Assembly (NCBI GenBank): GCA_015679605.1
Contig: JAAAVE010000395.1
Coordinates: 1,506-12,500, forward strand
DNA length: 10,995 nt
Direction of reading: 5' to 3'
From: Podila epigama
Lineage: Eukaryota; Mortierellomycota; Mortierellomycetes; Mortierellales; Mortierellaceae
A program made the translations under genes and the position numbers. Positions 8,101 to 10,995 of the stretch are shown here, in pieces. The notes under the pieces were generated by a model, which worked only from the letters and a program-made list of their open reading frames with translations, had not been told where the DNA came from and made no database searches. Each line of letters opens with the position of its first letter. Positions within the stretch are counted from its first letter, which is position 1.

Positions 8101-10995
8101 TTATCATTCGGATCTGGGTAGGATTGCCCGACGTCATACCGGATTAGCTTATGACCGTCGGATGCTTCTGCACAAGTGTCAGTGTGGTACCAATCCAGAA
8201 GAGCGACATCATCCCGAGCAGCCAGAGAGACTTGTGGAAATCCTTTGTCAGTTCCAAAAGAATGGTATGCTAAGTCTCGTCAAGTGGGTTCAAGGACGCG
8301 AGGCTACGATCGAGGAGCTTATGGCCGCCCACACGGAGACACATGTGCGAAACTATTGTTGTACTTATTCTGAGAACAAAACCTACGCCCGTGAGCATGG
8401 CTTGCCATTTGATTCGGACGAGGAATCGGCAGAGGATGATAACGAGGACGAGGCAGCTGAAGATGCAGATAGCGAGACAAACAATGAGGATGCCGCCAAC
8501 ACATCGAAACCGGCAAAGTCGCGTGGCCGGCCCAAGCGAGGATATCGACGTAACATCATAGTGGTTGCCGCGCCACCACAGCCTCCATCAGATACAGAAG
8601 CCTCTACTGTAGCGGGTGATGATTCAAAGGAAAAGCCATCCAAGACTTCGGGTCAGCAGGATGACGTCGAAATGGGATCTGCATCGCAGGATGTTGACAA
8701 GGACGGGATGGAAGTGGATCTTCATTCACCAGCCTTGGGAAGACGGCGATCTAGCATGCGAGGCTCTGCTGTCCGAATGTCGTCTTTGGTCAGTATGTCG
8801 TCCACACTTTATGCGCAGCGTGAAGAAGACGTGTCTGCAGAGGATAAAGCGGCACTGTTGCCCGACGACGATGATGATGACGATGACAAGTCGAGTCAAG
8901 TTGGTCCAGCGCCAAGCGAGGCGGCAGCCGCTGTTGCGGGAGGTATGGACCCTGCGGTCGCGAGTCAGCTAGCCAATTCACCAGAACCTTTGATCCAGAA
9001 AGGAACAAAGGAAAAAGAAGAGGATATAAAGAGTGAGGCGGGCAAGGATGCTCAGGATACATTGGTGAAGGAAAACAAGACGCCAGCATCTGATCTTGTG
9101 CAGTCCGAGTCGCAGTCTACAAAGCCTACAGAGGCAGAAGCTGTTGTCAAGGCCGAAAACACGAGTTCCTCATCGCTCTCGGGCGCGTCATCATCGTCTT
9201 CGTCGTCGTCGACATCATCAAGGCGAGATTCAGGGATCTCGAAGGCAAATGTGATTGGAGGCCAGAGAAGGTCATCCAGAAGCCTGCAAGGCCAGTCAGG
9301 CGCCACTGCAGTGATTGTTCCCTTGCCAAAGACCGCGGAAGTGGACGATGAAGGGGTGGATACTGCGGAGGGATTGACTTTATCCAAGGAAAAGAAACTG
9401 GAGAAGGCAGTGACACCCTCAACAACGACAGACAAGTCAAAGGAGAAGGAAAAAGAGAAAGAGAAAGAGAAGGAGAAAGAGAAGGAGAAAGAGAAGGAGA
9501 AGGAAAAGGAAAAGGATAACGAAAAAGAGAAGGGGAAAGAAAAGGAAAAGGAAAAGGAACAGGAGAGCAAAGCAGTTGTTTCCAAGACAAAGGCAGCGTC
9601 ACCAGCACCATTACCGAATGGTGACACGAAAATCATTCGACCTCCAGGCCTTACGTTTACAATGACTTGTGGACAGTTGGGTATTGCAGTCGATACCACT
9701 TGGAACCCTATGCATTCGAGCACAGCGGCAAAGGTCGCGGCTGGAAGTCTGATCACGTTGGTTGACCAAGTGGTAACGGGACGATGCAAGAATGGCTTTG
9801 CAATTATTCGTCCTCCAGGGCATCACGCAGAGGAAGACGAAGCTATGTAAGGATATGATAATGATTTTGTACCGTGCATGAACAGGTTGGGTATCACAAG
9901 AGAGCTTTACATCTTTACATGATTGCTGACAATACTTTACATTTATTTTCATGTTCATAGGGGCTTCTGCTTTTTCAACAATGTGGGAGTGGCTGTCAAT
10001 CTTACATTGTCCAGATACCCGCTCACTGTGCAAAAGATTCTCATTATTGACTGGGATGTCCAGTAAGTTTTTGGGCAGTTTCTTTTGTTTCAATGCAAAG
10101 AAATGCGATCCAATTGTGAAGAAGATGCAGTATCATTTCTTAGAGTGCTGACACACTTTTTTTGGAATTTCATTAGCCATGGAAACGGAACACAGCAAAT
10201 CTTTTATGAAAACCCGAATGTGTTGTATATATCGCTGCATCGTTGGGACAATGGTCACTTTTACCCGTTTACTGGCGCACCAGATGAGTGTGGAGAGGAA
10301 GCTGGTGAAGGCAAGAATGTGAACATTGCTTGGTCATCCTATGGACGAGGGCAAGCTATGGGGGATGTCGAGTACATTGCAGCATTTTGGTATGTGCTCC
10401 TACCCATCGCCCGACAGTTCCAGCCAGATCTTGTCATGGTCTCTGCAGGATTCGATGCAGCCGATGGTCATGCAGCCAATGTGAGTGACTGATCCCCATT
10501 CCTTTTTCATTTATTCTTTATGTCATACTCATAATGCCTTGCGTGGTGGATACAAATGTTCTGTTCTAACAAGAAAATTAAAAATGTCTTTTGTTTATTT
10601 GTGATAGATCGGAGGATATACAGTCTCGCCACAAGGGTTTGCGATTCTGACACGTCTGGTGCAAACGTTGGCAGGAGGTCGAGTGATTTTGAGTTTGGAA
10701 GGAGGATATGAATTTGAACCACTGGCCTTGTCAGCAGCAGCATGCCTGGAAGAGTTACTCCCACACTCGTTGCTGCCTGCCACGGCGCCGACTCGCGCAT
10801 TCCCGTACGCGTCCTTCCAAGGAACACTTAACAGTGTGAAGCCCAATGCGATGGCAGTCAGTTCTCTACACCAGGTACTCAAATACCAGCAAAAATACTG
10901 GAAGTTCCCACCAGAAGTGCTGAACCCGAGTTTCCGATTCCAGTTGCCGGCCGAGTGGAAGGCGAGCAACAGTTTGGCGACGCGACCGAGACGAG
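5104..10995 (+). CDS. Class II histone deacetylase with Royal-family reader and large disordered insertion (3' end beyond window)
   Basis: Exons: 5104-5581, 5868-6676, 7232-7652, 7797-9846, 9961-10062, 10177-10480, 10608-10995 (runs off the window). All junctions are GT..AG and keep phase, giving at least 1,517 residues. The ATG at 5104 has G at -3 and +4. The product should remove acetyl groups from lysines of histones or other nuclear proteins, using zinc. Order: Gln/His/Pro/Tyr-rich region (39-429), basic KRRRRPK (498-504), Royal-family-like module (584-643), deacetylase part A (684-774), insertion (about 775-1181), part B (1182 to about 1487). Catalytic features are intact: RPPGHHA (His1245, His1246), DWDVHHGNGTQ with zinc ligands Asp1285 and His1287, AGFDA with Asp1380, and LEGGY with Tyr1422. 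The region after it, ending QQKYW, matches the C-terminal end of class II domains. CTAAC/CTGAC branch-point-like sites occur at 5814, 7183, 9926, 10148 and 10566. Class II is certain; orthology to fungal Hda1/Clr3 versus another class II branch is not decided. The 3' end and stop are missing. Confidence 0.93.
5218..6676 (+). other. Gln/His/Pro/Tyr-rich low-complexity N-terminal region of the HDAC
   Basis: Residues 39-429, split by intron 1 (5582-5867). The first exon is dense in QHQYQHQYQ- and SQHPPQH-type units. The second has AP repeats (SAPAPVPAPIPAP), Ser tracts, and His runs such as SHSHHHHHPG and HGHHHHPPPD. One less repetitive island, at about residues 250-290 (SSYSFLLMEKRDREREAM), looks helical and may be a short functional motif. 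The composition resembles prion-like or condensate-forming activator segments. CAG/CAT/CAC codon tracts make the DNA prone to length change. No catalytic role is expected. Confidence 0.8.
6677..7231 (+). other. Intron 2 of the HDAC gene, with G16 and T-rich tracts
   Basis: At 555 bases this is the longest intron in the window. It starts GTAAGA and ends AATAG, with CTCTAAC (CTAAC at 7183-7187) 44 bases before the acceptor. It contains 16 consecutive G residues (6759-6774) and then a long T-rich stretch. The acceptor at 7230-7231 restores the frame and leads into EFLSTDQNYLGR. A small additional exon within it cannot be excluded, but none is visible. Confidence 0.65.
6759..6774 (+). repeat. G16 homopolymer
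   Basis: Sixteen uninterrupted G residues inside intron 2 of the HDAC gene. On the transcript it could form a G-quadruplex, and in sequencing data its length is the least reliable kind of call. It does not affect the reading frame because it is intronic. Confidence 0.85.
7436..7456 (+). other. Basic cluster KRRRRPK, probable nuclear localisation signal
   Basis: HDAC residues 498-504, KRRRRPK, lie in exon 3 between Ser-rich and Lys/Gln-rich segments. A run of this type matches a classical monopartite nuclear import signal and suits a chromatin enzyme. Import activity is inferred. Confidence 0.55.
7838..8017 (+). other. Royal-family (Tudor/MBT/chromo-barrel-like) module of the HDAC
   Basis: HDAC residues 584-643. 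The segment begins FKIGELVESM, has a Trp in NGTWLAGRVLDLED, and continues to SVLIHFEGFSPHHDEWVKP and LR. The pattern of a strand-forming GxLVE start, a W..(A/G)RV strand, an (I/V)HFEGF strand and a DEWV turn is typical of Royal-family barrels (Tudor, MBT, chromo-barrel) such as those in MOF/Esa1 or PHF20-type readers. These bind methylated lysine or arginine, or nucleic acid, through an aromatic cage. Candidate cage residues here are Trp601, Phe626, Phe629 and Trp636. The exact subfamily and ligand cannot be set by eye. Confidence 0.7.
8138..8410 (+). other. HDAC catalytic domain, part A
   Basis: HDAC residues 684-774, from TGLAYDRRMLLHKCQCG to the region after THVRNY. It contains a CxC pair (Cys697, Cys699), His695 and the HPE motif (His708), then a GREATIEELMAAHTETHV stretch closely resembling the GRKATLEEL segment of class IIa HDACs. 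This forms the N-terminal part of the deacetylase fold and the entry to the active-site rim. The domain is then broken by the long insertion. Confidence 0.88.
8516..8551 (+). other. AT-hook motif in the HDAC insertion
   Basis: Residues 812-821 read RGRPKRGYRR, preceded by KS. RGRP flanked by basic residues is the core of the AT-hook, which inserts into the minor groove of AT-rich DNA. It sits in a disordered, otherwise acidic region, as AT-hooks often do. It also resembles a nuclear import signal; one function does not exclude the other. Confidence 0.65.
9440..9565 (+). repeat. Lys-Glu (KE) repeat coded by a purine-only tract
   Basis: HDAC residues 1118-1159, nearly perfect alternating Lys and Glu, broken by DN and a GK step. 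The sense strand holds purines only from 9439 to 9516 (78 bases) and again from 9521 to 9559, as imperfect GAGAAA/GAGAAG hexamers. At protein level it is a strong polyampholyte. At DNA level it is a slippage-prone hexamer array that keeps the frame when it gains or loses units. Confidence 0.9.
9632..10904 (+). other. HDAC catalytic domain, part B (exons 4-7)
   Basis: HDAC residues 1182 to about 1487. It opens with IIRPPGLTF, then MTCGQLGIAVDTTWN with Cys1194, then RPPGHHAEEDEAMGFCFF, IIDWDVHHGNGTQ, LHRWDNGHFYPFTGAPDE, GDVEYIAAFWYVLLPIA, SAGFDAADGHAAN and ILSLEGGY, ending near QQKYW. All residues needed for zinc chemistry are present. Introns 9847-9960, 10063-10176 and 10481-10607 interrupt it. 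Confidence 0.92.

Larger units (their letters stand above)
8411..9631 (+). other. Approximately 410-residue disordered insertion inside the deacetylase domain
   Basis: HDAC residues about 775-1181, in the same exon as the domain pieces on both sides, with no splice signals needed to remove it. It starts acidic (DSDEESAEDDNEDEAAED), carries an AT-hook at 812-821, GRRRSS and RRDS type Ser motifs, eight consecutive Asp (8864-8887), a Ser tract (9163-9228), and the Lys-Glu repeat at 1118-1159. No folded domain is apparent. In other class II HDACs the corresponding loop is only tens of residues. It could be a regulatory arm for DNA or partner binding and phosphorylation; that is inference. Confidence 0.8.

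Noticed and set aside
9052-9789. 245-residue minus-strand open frame rich in FSFSFS
   Set aside because: It is the antisense of the Lys-Glu repeat and neighbouring HDAC exon 4; purine-only codons on the plus strand cannot give stops on the other strand, so it stays open by composition.
9847-10176. Apparent stop codon and frame change in the HDAC domain (possible pseudogene)
   Set aside because: Two GT..AG introns of 114 bases each restore the conserved EDEAMGFCFF and DWDVHHGNG motifs exactly, so the gene is not broken here.

Overview
The window looks like nuclear DNA of an early-diverging filamentous fungus. A Mucoromycota or Mortierellomycota-type genome is my best guess, from the style of the sequence and not from a database match. 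It carries two protein-coding genes built from many short GT..AG introns. Several introns have a CTAAC or CTGAC branch-point-like site 17 to 55 bases before the acceptor. T-rich or A-rich spacers and homopolymer runs lie between and within the genes. There is no sign of operons, phage, CRISPR arrays, tRNA or rRNA.

Layout: positions 1-247 are the T-rich 3' flank of gene 1. Gene 1 (minus strand, 2634 down to 248, 8 exons, 490 residues) encodes a TMEM135/PMP52-like multi-pass membrane protein of the Tim17-related superfamily, expected in peroxisomes and/or mitochondria. Positions 2635-5103 are a 2.47-kb intergenic space between two divergently transcribed genes. It holds simple repeats, one E-box (CACGTG) and a run of 27 A, but no credible gene. 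Gene 2 (plus strand, 5104 to beyond the window end, 7 exons seen, at least 1,517 residues) encodes a very large class II histone deacetylase.

The HDAC gene is the notable item. In order, its product has a Gln/His/Pro/Tyr-rich low-complexity N-terminus (about 500 residues), a basic cluster, a Royal-family (Tudor/MBT/chromo-barrel-like) reader module, and then the first part of a class II deacetylase domain. That domain is interrupted by an approximately 410-residue disordered insertion carrying an AT-hook, RRxS motifs, acidic and serine tracts and a 42-residue Lys-Glu repeat. The rest of the deacetylase domain follows, with an intact catalytic His pair, zinc ligands and a catalytic Tyr. The insertion lies between the residues matching the structural zinc site of class IIa HDACs. 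Reader, DNA-binding and eraser functions may thus be combined in one chain.

Nothing links the two genes functionally beyond their divergent arrangement. Exon boundaries were worked out by hand from reading-phase continuity, splice consensus and family resemblance. No transcript evidence was available.
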